Assembly (NCBI GenBank): GCA_003118195.1
Contig: BEXV01000017.1
Span: forward strand, 73,789-137,788
Direction of reading: 5' to 3'
DNA from: Hemicentrotus pulcherrimus
Taxonomy: Eukaryota > Echinodermata > Echinoidea > Camarodonta > Strongylocentrotidae
DNA length: 64,000 bases
Shown piece by piece: positions 49,460 through 60,731 of this stretch; within the stretch, counting starts at the first letter, position 1; each line of letters starts with the position of its first letter. The translations under genes were made by a program, and so were the position numbers. The notes below the pieces were generated by a model. It was not told the DNA's origin, did not search any database, and saw nothing but the letters and a program-made list of their open reading frames with translations.

Positions 49460-52400
49460 TAATTACTGTTTCGAAAATAATATCATTAGTGATATTCGTT
49501 TGTCTCGCAATGTACGGTCAACAATGGATCAAAAGATCACGACGTTTCGTGCGCCGCTGCAACACTGTCTTGGTGATAAAATATATTGTAAGCAAGCATC
49601 TTATAAACTCTACGAGTTGTAATTATGACTTTAGGCCATTCAGTCATTCACCTGTCCAATATAGTCGTCTCAATCAAAATGCTGTGAGATTCAGCAGCAA
49701 TACCGGCCCGGGTCAAGGATCAGACCCCTCTGAAATGCTGTACATTTCAAAGCGCCATTTGACACTCCTTTTTGTCTTCAAGAGAAAGAATTTATGCTCG
49801 TTTTCTCTATTTTCGTTTCTTCATCACTCATTCTTATACATGTCAATCTTATGAGGTAATAATTGTATACGTTCATAACAATGTTGTTTGCATGTCCCAA
49901 ACATATTGGGGCAGTAGCAACGAATGCAGCGCTTTCGAATACCTTTTCGATTATTTTTTGGTTAAATTATGCATGTCCCAAATTGGACTTGCGCAAAGTA
50001 ATGTTGAGTTCCGTGTTCGAGTGACAGCTTCATACGTGAGTCTCATATACTATGCATTGGCGTAACACCTAATACGTGTAAATCATGCCTCAAAATATTA
50101 CACCATTTCAAAAGCCCGTTACCCGTAAACATTATAAGGCTTTAACGTAACCCCCAAACTATATTTTACAGTGGCTCATTTTAGTCGTATTTGGTCACTC
50201 CAGATTACCTCTTGAAAAAGGAAAAGTGGAAAGAAGGTGACCCATGATCTACCTTATGTCTGCAATTGCTTCATCGGAATCCTCATAACTTCTGGATTAT
50301 CCGCTATTAGACATTATTATGGATGATATGTTCACGATGGATTGATCCATGTCTATAAGGAATACACATTAAACCCCCTTCAATTATAATGAGGGCACTA
50401 ATCTCTTTGATGGAAATCTAAAGACGTGGTCAAATTGGCCACCAGCCGACCGTTCTTACGTTTGTTCACATCATTCTTTTTGCGATCTTGGTTGTTTGGA
50501 AAATTGGTCCATGATAAGTAATTTGTAGAGAAGTGAGATAACTTGCACGATTGAGTTTTTTGTTAGTTTCAATGTTCACGTATCTATTTGCAGACTATAA
50601 TCATCGAGTTCAGATGAGTTCGAACGGCATTCGATGCTAGCCATTTTTTTTTTTTTTTTTTTTGCGGCTTTGATTCGAAAATCACAGTGTATCGAGGTTA
50701 AGAAGACAATTATGTGATTTGGAAAAGCTGACAAGAATGGTGATAAATTATGTTGTCACAGTGGTCTTATGAATCCCTAGAGGGAGTGTAGACAGTATGA
50801 CAAATGTTTGGACATAGACATCGTTGCTGCACACCTTCTTGTGCTAAAGGTATACAGGGAGAAAGATCCAAAGAAGCAACAGACCTTCATGGCTGTAATG
50901 CCACCAAAATAGTCAGGCACCTGCCATGCCTGCTAAGAAATGGCTAGGAAACTTGTTGCACCCCTTTTGTGTCTGTGTACTTTCCCTTTGGGTAGGTTTA
51001 AGTTCAAGTCAATAAATGGTCAAAGAAACTTCTTCTGAATGCATCAAGGCTGCACGTTCATTCGTGAGAAACTTAACAACTCTATGTTTGCTTGACATAT
51101 CCTAGTTCCAATGTTATGTTGTTGCTTCATGTCTTTTCATGATCTTGTTCTTAACCCTTTGTGTACCACGGTCATGTTGGTTGGATTGAGTTATATCATT
51201 TTCATAACCAAATGACATACGCTACAAGGACACTGATCTCAAATAAAGTTCTGACGAATTTAGAGCTTAATAATATAGGTCTGTGATTACGTCGAAGAAA
51301 AACCTCCTCACATAAATGTTGAAATGTTTATCACGCCGTAGGGGCGTCATTGGACTAGCAAGTTATTGCAACAATTTTTTTTTAATATGATGATTAAATG
51401 CAGTTCAAACTCATATAGTTTATCAATTTATTGGTCTACGTATTCTGTTAGACAACCAGCATGAACAGCTCGATTTCATAATTTGTTCTACTCCTCACCC
51501 AGCCTTTATATACTTTCTCATCTGCTTGACATGAGGACTTCATTTTTGTATCGAACATTCTGTATATGTGTTAGATTCGATGTCGCACATGAGATTTCTG
51601 TTTCGTCGTTACCACAACTTGAGTTTGCCTTTTTTACCTTCTCAACGAGTTGGATAACACTGCTTTCTTACAATCTTTAAAAAAACAAATTTTTATACAA
51701 AATATGAATACTCGTTTCCATATTCAGTTCAATTCTTCAGTAGCAAATCGGGTAACATTGAGAAGGTTTTACAACAAGGAATTAGATTCGTGGAGGTATA
51801 TAGATGTCCCGCCTTCATGTGGTAATGTTCAACTTTATTACGAGAATTCTCAAGTCTGTCTTGTGGTACAAATATCCTATCGATCTAAGGAAGTGGCTTT
51901 TGGAAATTTCAAACACATTCGAGACGATGATAACCGCAATCACTGAAAGCAAAGACTGACAGACCACTTTCAAGAAGCCTCCCTTGATTATTTTTCTCTT
52001 TTCTGTAGGGTGTTTTTTGTTCTCTCTCTCTCCTTCATCCTCTTCCTTCGCATCATCTTCTGATTCGATGTCTGACTCTTAATCTTCGTTCATATTTATA
52101 TTCTTCTTGTTAGTGGGGTATCCCGCCGATGATGGCGCCAGGATACACCCTTTGTTGTCTTCATTGGAAGACATGCGGGGAGGCAGCCTGGAGGACATTA
52201 ACTGTTTTGGAAACCAGATATATTGATTAGTCAAATGTTGCAGTTCACCTCATCTTGTAATAACAAAACCGGAATTTCGTTATCCTCCACACTCCCAAAA
52301 ACTTTTTTTCTCCTGGTCATGTTGACAACTTTTCTACTCTTTCAATTGAAAGCTATTTTGTATTTTAAGCGCATGGTTCTTATATTCGTGAACGTCCTGA

Positions 52401-52515
52401 AGAAACAACTGTTGTGTCCTTCATATACATTCACCCACATTGATGGTCCATAGTCCATAAAACGTTGTTTAGGTGAAGAATCTATGTATCTTCGTAACTA
52501 ATAATAATTAATGTT
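49460..52515. other. Unassigned stretch, probably intronic
   Basis: No supported exon. Includes T19 at 50645-50663 and a CT run at 52020-52035. A 43-codon stop-to-stop frame at 50781-50912 reads like protein but has weak splice sites. If the exon at 53006 belongs to a multi-exon gene, this is likely its upstream intron. Confidence 0.4.
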
Positions 52516-52516
52516 G

Positions 52517-52675
52517 TAGCGTGCGTCTAGCCATTGAAGGGGACACATGTGTCTTGGAGGAGTGGGGAGGGGGGGGCAAATGGACTTACTAGGTGATTGA
52601 AACGCCATGTTAAGGACTGGATGAAGGGGCTCGTGCCCCCATCCCTCTCTCCGTGTACTCTGTTGCTACGCCACT
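52517..52675. mobile_element. Short hAT-like inverted-repeat element
   Basis: The right end is GTTGCTACGCCACTG (complement CAGTGGCGTAGCAAC) and the left end is TAGCGTGCGTCTAGCCATT, with GGGGACAC just inside it and GTGCCCCC inside the right end. It lies about 330 bp upstream of the ARHGAP6-like exon. Confidence 0.5.
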
Positions 52676-52775
52676 GAATGCAATGTACAATCAAACAATT
52701 AAATTTGTAAATGTAAAGAGAATTCGAAATGCGGTTCGCGCCTGACCGCGGTACAAATGTCCTTTGGCAAGACAT

Positions 52776-52892
52776 TAGGGACTTTTAGATTTGCGTGGAC
52801 TGCTACGTGTGACGTCCATTCAAGGCAGTGCATTAAAAGGACGTCGAACGTAGCATAGACCTATTGTCTTCGTGCGAATCTAAAAGTCCCTA
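52776..52892. mobile_element. Palindromic MITE-like element flanked by TA
   Basis: The left arm GGGACTTTTAGATTTGCG pairs with the right arm CGTGCGAATCTAAAAGTCCC. An inner pair, TGCTACGTGTGACGTCC with GGACGTCGAACGTAGCA, extends the stem. Both outer ends carry TA, consistent with a TA target duplication (Tc1/mariner- or PIF-type mobilisation). It is 117 bp, non-coding, and ends 113 bp before the splice acceptor of the exon at 53006. Confidence 0.8.
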
Positions 52893-53005
52893 CTATCTGC
52901 ATTTGCCACTCGCCACTCAGATGTCATGTAGAATATTACTATTTTTCTTTTGATTTATTTTGTGACAATTTTTTGAACTATTGTTCTTTCTTTGTCTCTT
53001 ACCAG

Positions 53006-53159
53006 GGTAACTGCTGTTGGCAGAGCGTTACTGGGAGAAGGATGCAACTCAAGTCTGTCGACATTGCGGACAGTTCGGAGATCGAGAGACGTCATTTGCA
53101 AAAGGCCGCATATCACAGACTACAAGCTTACAATGTAGGACCCATCATCTTGCCAAGAG
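53006..53159 (+). CDS. Internal exon of an ARHGAP6-like Rho GTPase-activating protein
   Basis: This 154-bp exon has a textbook acceptor (TTTGTCTCTTACCAG before 53006) and donor (CAAGAG|GTACGT at 53160), phase 0 in and phase 1 out. The 51 residues begin GNCCWQSVTGRR and include LKSVDI, SSEIERRHLQ and a run of A/Y/H/L/Q. From memory this matches the conserved W-x-S-x-[ST]-G-R ... L-[KR]-S-V-x-I ... S-E-[IL]-E-R-x-x-L-Q segment immediately N-terminal to the RhoGAP domain in vertebrate ARHGAP6; ARHGAP36 is related. Such proteins stimulate GTP hydrolysis by Rho-family GTPases and affect actin organisation. The catalytic domain with its arginine finger is not in this exon and no neighbouring exon was located. 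ARHGAP6-type genes have long introns, which fits an isolated exon. Sequence after 53160 stays open briefly through a poly-C run but is intronic. Confidence 0.72.
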
Positions 53160-56150
53160 GTACGTTTGAGTGCCAATCAAAAGTTAGAGGGTTATATTCT
53201 GCCCCCTCCCCCCCCCCTCCCCCCTGCGTATGTCTGGGACAACGCATTAGATCTGCAGTTGTCTCTTAATCAAAATATTTGATGAGTACCTTGCAGGATT
53301 TGTCCCAAAAATGAAAACAAGTACATTTAGTTCAATTCTTAGATCCCTAACGTATGCCATGGATGTGTCTTTGCATTTCAATATTTTCACTAACATTGTT
53401 TTTCTCTGGACTGCTTTTAATTTTACTGATGACCCCACACTGGAGTCATACAATCATTTGGAATACAAGAGGCAAAAATCTCAGAAAACCAATGACCTTT
53501 TTAGGTGAACATTCCCAGTTTGCAGTTTGAAATGGATCGTGCACAATAATTATTCTACGAAATACATGTCTTGCTGAAAAGATTTGTTATAGAACATACT
53601 TTCTATGATAATAGCATATCTATATACTTTGTTACTGAACATGTGTGAACATGATATCGTTTACACGCGTGAGAAAGATTTTGAGAGCGACAAAAAGTGT
53701 GAACGAGACATCTGAGAGGAAAGAACAAAAGAAGGAGAGAATAATCATCTAGAAGTATTGTATAGATGCAGATCCTCTGCATAAAAACTAGGTGAAAGTA
53801 TCCATTCGTGTTTGTTTGATGTAAGACTTAGAAGGAAGATGAGAAAAGGGTGTCTCCTTTCGACCTATATCAATAATGCGAATATTCATGGAACAGTGCT
53901 TAATTGCCATGGTAAGAACGTTGTGCAAGTCAGAAAAAGCGAAGTTCAAGATTGAAATGTGTCAGTTCAAGGAACAGATTTACATTTTCATCACTTCGTT
54001 GGCAGATTTATGGAAACCTCATGCATTTCAAATTCCCTCTTCGTGTCACGTCTCCTCTCTTTTTCAATTTGTTTCAAGGGATAGAATTTAGGTAATGCAT
54101 ACATTTGTCATCTTTCCTTCAAATAAACCAACGTCGAATTATTTTTCCATCATTAAAACCTACCAAAACGGGATGTTTAAGATGAATAGAAAATCATCAC
54201 AGTACTGCTTAGTTTGTCATCTATTCTTCTCATGAACGTCGTTCTTATAATGAAGATATGAATATATATGAAGCGATCTCGTGATTGCTAGGCTTGAGAA
54301 AGTAGTCATAATATTTCAAATAATTTAAACAATCGCTCTTGACTTCCAAACAACAATTAGTCACCTTAAGAACAGTGATGTGAGTTCCATGCTAGATTAA
54401 AGATGAGTACAGATTTGTTTAAATTGAAAAAAGGCGTGGGGCAAAATTTATCCCTTTTTTTCTCTGTGTCTTGTTCTGTGTCATGTTTCCATCACGTCGT
54501 AGCTCAATTCAAAATTGCTTGATACGGGTTTTCAATTCTTGGACAATATTTTCTGAAATCGTCGACCGTTTTTTAGTATGCATATAATGATCTTACAAAA
54601 AGCAGCGGTGTAGTGGAGACTGGCGACAGCTAATTCATTCGCAAGTTTTAGAACTATTATTGTTTGGGGAATTCGTGTTTCTTTCTTTTACCAGTCACCT
54701 TTATCTTTTTACTGTTTCATTTGGGAAAATAATGAGGTAAAATAAAAGTTTTCTGCAAGCAGCGGAGACAGATCGAAATGATTATTGCAATGAATGTCAT
54801 GATATATATCACAGTCATTGTACGGTTCATCGTTATCATAATTATTGTTACCAGATAATTGTTCAGGATATTTATAAACATTTTAGTTTGTATTTATAGG
54901 TAGAGAATCAAGTTCCTGAAATCAACTTTAACTGTGTTGTTTAATTCAATAAATTTACAAAACTACTCAGAAGCATCTGGCTTTTGGAACATGCCGAACG
55001 TGATATACCGAAAGAACGGAGTAGGTAAAAAGCAGAATGTTTCACCACGGACTGAGGTTGATATTGCATTCTTAAAAAACGAGAATAGAAATTGGAACCG
55101 AATGCGGATTTTGTTTTCCTTCCGTATCCCCATAGAGCTTCTTGGTCTGCTAACACAATAAGTGGATAGGTTGTCTATATAGTAGTGGCTCATTTTGAGG
55201 GAACATTTTCTCAGCGGCCTTTTTTTAATAATTTCGTTAGTATGGATCGCAAGCTGAACGCGAGTTACATTTTATTGTATTTATTTAAACCAAGGACGTC
55301 GCATATACTAGGCATGCTATATAGTAGTAGGCATATCTGCTAAGCTCATACTGTCTTGTACATAGATGCATTTCATGATGGCAGCTTTTCTTGCACGGCG
55401 CCATGGCAGATGTCACGTGATATGAAACGTATGTTGCTTTTTGCACAAACCAGCACAAAGCTTTGTTTGTGTGGATAATATGGATCAGATTTGTATGGTC
55501 ATAGCATCGGAAACGTGTGATCATTCATTGCAAGATCGATTGAACTTCTATTCATCCCATTCCATCATACTGAATTATTTTTTGTAGCCTATATTGAAAC
55601 AAAGCAATGTGCCTCATCAGGCAGCACACTTCCGGGCAAGAATATAAAGCGACACATATTTCTAAAAGGGATTAATCGTAGTTAGGTTCGGTCAAATGAT
55701 TTCGGTTTTTCATTTGGCTATAGTAAACTGATAGTAGACTTCTTAAGGCAAATCTGCAAGATTTTCAATGCCAGACAAGAAAATTGGCGGAGATATAGTG
55801 AGATGTAATGAAAGTTATAAAATATTTACTAATGGGCACTCAAGCAAAGACAAGAATTTTGCTGTATGGTTACACGCAATCTTCAATTTACTGCGCTTGC
55901 ATGAGCAAGCGTTCCAATGTTATGTGCATTTAATATAACCATCAAGAGCGAAAGCAGCAAAATACAATAAAACAATTTATGCCATTTTAATATATGCAGT
56001 AAGTTTGCTGAGGGCTTGCAGGCAGTATGGTAATAGATCGCGTCATAGTAAACTTCAACACCGTCTTTCTTGACGTAAATCGTTCCGAATTCTCAACGCC
56101 AAATCTGGTTTAATTCCAAACTTTCTCTCCGTTCACATGGCAGGGAACGT
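53160..56150. other. Probable intron of the ARHGAP6-like gene
   Basis: Starts with the GTACGT donor, then a C-rich run (53202-53225). No next exon was recognised, although the expected following sequence (basic linker and RhoGAP start) was looked for. The frame at 54934-55161 is unsupported. Confidence 0.45.
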
Positions 56151-56212
56151 GCTCATAAATGATAAACGACCGTTTTTCTTCTTTTCTTTTGTTCTCACCT
56201 GGGGAATCTTCG

Positions 56213-56494
56213 TCAGCGTTTACCCTGGATGAAATTATCTACATATTGCTCTGCTAACACGATATATCTGGCGGCTCTTTTTCTAAACGTCCGGCGCCAT
56301 TCTGTAGAGTGTGTATTAGCTTGATACAGCGGCAATGATACGGTCGGCTCGAGATAGTCACCCAGGCGAGACCTAATCGTGGTATTTAGATTTTCCAGCC
56401 ATTTCGCGCTCCCAACAAGTATATAAATGGGAAATCGAAACACCCTATTAAACGACTGACCGATCCGATTTCGCTCGCTCACGTCATCTGGTTT
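56213..56494 (-). CDS. Strong candidate exon, product unrecognised
   Basis: On the - strand a strong acceptor (CATCTGTCTTTCTTCTCAG) precedes 56494. The only open frame runs in phase 0 for 94 codons, with balanced composition: aromatic and aliphatic residues near positions 14-35 (FNRVFRFPIYILVGSAKWL), then a basic helix-like part (WRRTFRKRAARYIVLAEQYV). Two donors compete. An inner one (AGG|GTAAAC) ends the exon at 56224 after 271 bp. An outer, stronger one (CAG|GTGAGA, exon end 56199) lies beyond an in-frame TGA at 56213-56215. The exon is therefore either internal (inner donor) or the last coding exon with a 3'-UTR intron. I recognise no domain. Orientation is opposite to the ARHGAP6-like exon, so it is a separate gene, either nested or neighbouring. 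Confidence 0.55.
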   Translation of the reverse strand, partial: KPDDVSERNRIGQSFNRVFRFPIYILVGSAKWLENLNTTIRSRLGDYLEPTVSLPLYQANTHSTEWRRTFRKRAARYIVLAEQYVDNFIQGKR

Positions 56495-56639
56495 CTGAGA
56501 AGAAAGACAGATGGTGAGGATGGGTAAATATGGAGGAAGGGTTTCGATGAGGGGGTGGAGGTGTGACCAGGTGCAGTAAATGTGATAGGAGGGGCCCTAG
56601 GAAATTGAAGCAAAAATGAACAAATTTAATAAAGCATAT

Positions 56640-56872
56640 TATGAGGAGTAGTGGTAGTAGTATTAGTAGAAGTAATGATAGGCATATTGGTAGTAAGCAT
56701 TAGTATTATAGTAGAAATCGTTGTTTTATAGTAGTAATAGTAGAAGTAGAGATTGTATTGTATTAGAAGTAGTAATAATAGTAATAAAAGTAGTAGTAGT
56801 AGTAGGAGGAGGAGGAGGAGGAGGAGTAGTAGTAGAAGTAGTAGTAGAATTAGTAGGTTTGGTGGTGGTGGT
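56640..56872. repeat. TAG/AGG trinucleotide repeat region
   Basis: (TAG)n with an (AGG)7 block near 56802-56825 and GGT repeats near 56860. A 116-codon - strand frame with a poly-Leu run is translated repeat. The array starts about 150 bp upstream (in gene direction) of the - strand exon. Confidence 0.9.
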
Positions 56873-56874
56873 GG

Positions 56875-57525
56875 TGCATGGTGGTAAGTAGTTATAATGG
56901 CGGAAGAGAGAGAACTATTAAAAATGCGAAAGGATTTCACAAGATTGCTTTTCTTTCTTTTTCTTTCCTTTGTCATTACCTTTCAATAATCTTGCGAAAT
57001 GCCACATCCATATTATCTCAGGATCATCCTCATAAGATACTAATAGCCTTGAAAATAGAGAAAGTTGCATTTTATATCTTTCAAATGGAAGGATTTATGT
57101 TTCATAAGTAAATGTTATTTAGAAAAGAAAAGGCAAAATTTATTATATTGCAATGTTGTACCATAAATGTTAAAGTTTATGTTTTTTCAGAAACTCAATG
57201 GAATCCCGTGAAGACTACTTTTTAATGTGTATTTGAGAGATGACCTCGTCACAGCATTGAATAATTGAAAAGTGGGACGTAGATTTTATAGATATAGCTT
57301 CTCTTTTTTATGTCAGAGGGAGATGAACTGAATATCGGAAACGACTATAGCTTTAAATGAATTAGGGAATATCATGTGAGTTAACGTTGAGTATTGATGC
57401 ACTTCAACGTTGCATTTGTTTTCTTTTCTCCGTCCTCGATCCCAATGTCGTCCATCTCCGCACCAGATGCCCTAGGACATTCCCTTCATGGCCTCAATGA
57501 GATGTAGACAGTAGACGGAAAGGGT
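56875..57525. other. Unassigned non-coding stretch
   Basis: No exon or element recognised. Confidence 0.4.
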
Positions 57526-57530
57526 TACTA

Positions 57531-57790
57531 GGGATGGCTACGCCCCCACACCCACCGCTATCTCGATTTCCATTCACCCGTAAATTGCCCTCTCTAAAAT
57601 CTGTCACGAAACACTGCATTTTTCAGCTTCAGTTAAGTTAATTTCATACTTCACCTCACATAATACCTCACGTAAAATAAATCGCACATAAAACTATAAT
57701 ACATCACTACATACAAATGAATTCGAATGAGGAGGACAGGGTATCGAGATGCCCCCCCCCCTCCATGCACGATGGGTACGCCCTAGGTGT
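57531..57790 (-). mobile_element. Two hAT-like ends in the same orientation
   Basis: GGATGGCTACGCCCCC (57532) and GATGGGTACGCCCTAG (57771) both read as right-hand termini (complement CTAGGGCGTACCCATC). The second is preceded by C10. This looks like two truncated - strand copies rather than one complete element. Confidence 0.35.
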
Positions 57791-57904
57791 TTTGGTCTGA
57801 CCTATGTGAGTGATTGCCTGTCAGTGAAGATGCACTAAGCAGACGGGCCATTATCACCTGATTGGATTTGTAGAAACTCAATTTGGCGCGCGAATCTCCT
57901 CTCA

Positions 57905-58005
57905 TCAACACTCTCTCTATCTCTACAGCATATTTCTCCTCCTTCTCTTTCCCTTTCTCTCTTTGTCTCTCTCTCCCACTCTCTCTCCCTCTCTCTCTCT
58001 GTCCC
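57905..58005. repeat. CT-rich microsatellite
   Basis: Interrupted CT array; the Glu/Arg-rich - strand frame over it is translated repeat. Confidence 0.9.
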
Positions 58006-58585
58006 TAACATCAACAAATGCGATCCCATCGAATGCCCTAGTCTGCGGAAAGAGACTCTAATCTGACACCTAATAATTTATAACTAATCCATGAATCCGT
58101 GATTCTATAGCCTACCCCTGATAGTGGTCAATCTTTGGCTTTGTTAAGAGTACAGTGCTTTTAAAGTGCAGTAAACCAACAATCGTACGGCAGTCTCCCT
58201 AATCTTACGGATCAGACACTTTATGACTGGCAAAGGTTTGGGCCTGAAAACTACGATCGCCTTGGGTCAGGATTGCCGTGTTTTTACTACAGTCCCAACC
58301 ATCCCTCTTCCTGTTGTTATTGTTTTTAATTGCGAAGGAGATGTGATGTTCGAGTTGGGAGCTCTTTGTTTATGTTGTTGCTCGCTAGGAATGATTTTCT
58401 TATCACTACCTATCATGTGTTTTTTGTTAAACATTTTGACAAATTGTTTTACAATTTGCAGTCTTTACTGACTTCCATAAATATTCAGGACTAAGGCCTT
58501 TACATAATGTGTAAAACAACTTACATATTTATGATTTATGTAACCGCTCTCTATGACCTTCACTTCATCATTTAATTCTTTAGTT
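58006..58585. other. Unassigned non-coding stretch
   Basis: A + frame at 58223-58471 has hydrophobic residues but no splice or start support. Confidence 0.35.
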
Positions 58586-58589
58586 TGAA

Positions 58590-58740
58590 AGGATTGGGGA
58601 GATGGAAAGAGAAGAGAAATAGCGGGTGGGCAAAAGTAAGGGGGAAAGAGAGAAAACGGGGGAGGAGTGAAAGAGGGGCGAAATAAGGGGAGCGTGAAAT
58701 GGAGGGGGGAAAGAGATAAAGAAGGTAACAAAACGGGATA
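58590..58740. repeat. GA/G-rich purine tract
   Basis: About 150 bp of mostly A and G with GGGGGAAAGAGA-type words on the + strand, opposite in strand bias to the surrounding CT arrays. Confidence 0.75.
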
Positions 58741-59415
58741 AGAAGTGATGAAACATGAAATTGAATATTTGGAAAGGGAGAAATGACTAAAGTCTTAAAA
58801 TAGGAATCACTTTAATCTAAAAATGCAGGAAGTGGCAAATTAAATGAAAAGTAATTACAAATATATTAAGATATAACTCTTCAATGTAAAGAGAGAGAAA
58901 GCGATATGACAAGTCTGTAGAGGTGAGAAAAATCGATACAAGTTTAGTCAGAGAAAACACAACCACAACGCTCACTTTAAACGATTTTGATAACTGCATT
59001 TACAGCACAAAATGAAAGCATTTGATGTCAATCTTTTAGGATATAAAAATGTGGAATATTCATATGGATTTGTGGATTTTCATGCGCCCACCATTAATCC
59101 TCAGAAAGACGGTCATTGGAATAAAAAGCATATTCAACCCTGTGTTAATCTACAGTAGATATGGAGTTATTATATTGCGCAAATAATACCTTTTACATAA
59201 TTATTATGAGCGAGACTGATAAGTTCAAAGTATTTCAGTAAAGTTGGATAACCTCAGGGTACTTATGACTAGCTTTGACGTGACAACCCGAAATAACAAT
59301 GGACAATAAATGAGAAAAAAAAGGTAAATTGGTTATACATTATTTTAAAATCCGACGGCGGTTGTGTTATAAGCAGTTGAGATTATGTTATTTTTCGTTA
59401 CACACTCTTAAAACG
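58741..59415. other. Unassigned non-coding stretch
   Basis: AT-rich; nothing recognised. Confidence 0.4.
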
Positions 59416-59416
59416 C

Positions 59417-59418
<2 letters not shown>

Positions 59419-59452
<34 letters not shown>

Positions 59453-59898
59453 CTCTCTCTTTCTCGCTCTTTATCTCTCTATTTCTTTTACATTATCTGG
59501 CTGTCTCTCTTTGTCTCTCTCTATCTATCTCTCTTTCCTATCCCGCCCTCTTAGTCTCTTTCTGTCTCTTTACACATACAGGCTTTCTCTCTCTCTCTCT
59601 CTCTCTCTCTGTTTCTCGCTCTTTATCTCTCTATTTCTTTCACATTATCTGTCTGTCTCTATTTGTCTCTCTGTATCTATTTCTCTTTCCTCTCCCTGTC
59701 TTTGTCTCTATCTATCTCTCTTTCCTCTCCCGCCCTCTCAGTCTCTCTCTGTATCTTTTCACATACAGTCTTTCTCTATATCTCTCTCTTTCTCAGTCTT
59801 TGTATCTCTTGTCGACGTGCCACTCTGTGTGTGTTTGTCTCTCTCTCTCTCTCTCTCTTTCTCTTTCTTTCTCTCTCTCTTTCTCTCTCTCTCTTTCG

Positions 59899-59929
<31 letters not shown>

Positions 59930-59935
59930 TCTTTA
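59419..59935. repeat. 515-bp CT minisatellite with internal duplication
   Basis: A long polypyrimidine array. It holds two copies of a complex unit (about 59447-59589 and 59609-59777), each carrying CGCTCTTTATCTCTCTATTT, ACATTATCTG, CCCGCCCTCT and ACATACAG words; the second has about 28 extra bases. The remainder is (CT)n/(CTTT)n. The 217-codon Ser/Leu frame and its shifted versions are artefacts. Confidence 0.95.
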
Positions 59936-60335
59936 AGTACTCCCGAAACCAATCCTTGAATCCGTTTGATTTGACTCGATGAGTAGAATTACACACCGAA
60001 TGAAATTGCATTATTGGCAACCACACCTGGATATAGTGTGATATTTAGATTAATCAAATTAAGCTTCGCTAATCCTCATGAGATATGGAGTGTTTCTCGC
60101 TAATCTCCTGGATACGTTTCATACCAAATAGTGGTTTCATTACCGTAAGAACAACAGCCTCGTGGTATCAGTGCACACAGCCCATGTAGATGTACACAAA
60201 AGCACAATATCTGAAACTGATAGCTTGCTTCTTGTAGGTGGTAAATCCGAAAGTTGAGATAAATACACCAACTTGTACATTCAATTTCATCAATATTTTG
60301 CCCCGCCAAACAGAGAGAATCGATGGGTGTATTAC
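59936..60335. other. Unassigned non-coding stretch
   Basis: A - strand frame at 60100-60309 contains several Cys residues but lacks a usable splice-site pair. No call. Confidence 0.35.
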
Positions 60336-60339
60336 TATT

Positions 60340-60341
<2 letters not shown>

Positions 60342-60371
<30 letters not shown>

Positions 60372-60450
60372 AATATTTATATATGTATATAAATCTGTTT
60401 TTCTTCTCTCTCTCTCTCTCTCTCTCTCCCTCTCTCTCTCTCTCTCTTGC
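60342..60450. repeat. Two CT arrays flanking an AT block
   Basis: (CT)14 at 60342-60370, a TATATATG-type AT block, then (CT)n at 60403-60448. Confidence 0.95.
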
Positions 60451-60720
60451 TCCTCTCTAAGCAGTTTCTTTCGCTCACTCAATCACTATCAACCCTTTTA
60501 TCTCTCTCCACCTCTCCCTTCTCTATATCGGTGTAAAACGTGTTGAATACAGTAATGAAGTTTCTCTAACTCCCTCCCTCCCTCTCTCTGTAAAAAAAAA
60601 TATTGCATGCAATAATGTATTTTGTGGATCAGAGGGTCATTCGCAACGAACGAACAAAGAGCATTCACATCAATGCATTACATTCTCTCCAGCATCGGCT
60701 ATAGTCACCGTTGACATTTC

Positions 60721-60731
60721 CAAGATGGCGG
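60721..60731 (+). promoter_or_regulatory. YY1-type motif AAGATGGCGGC
   Basis: A close match to the YY1 consensus with an ATG embedded at 60725, the arrangement seen at many animal first exons. There is no independent evidence of transcription. Confidence 0.4.

Noticed and set aside
49429..49854. 141-codon frame
   Set aside because: Begins in the SINE tail, has no splice signals, and continues into AT-rich sequence without domain features.
50781..50912. 43-codon stop-to-stop frame resembling protein (VAAHLLVLKVYREKD...)
   Set aside because: Flanked by in-frame stops, only a weak acceptor (ATCCCTAG) and a moderate donor; too short to separate from chance without a search.
53160..53269. Extension of the ARHGAP6-like frame past the donor
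   Set aside because: Residues become a Pro/Ser run from a poly-C stretch, and the GTACGT donor at 53160 is far stronger evidence for the exon end.
56626..56976. 116-codon - strand frame with a long Leu run
   Set aside because: Translated TAG/AGG trinucleotide repeat.
59329..59982. 217-codon Ser/Leu-rich frame and two shifted frames
   Set aside because: Direct translation of the CT array; (CT)n gives alternating Ser-Leu in every register and the frame shows no other composition.
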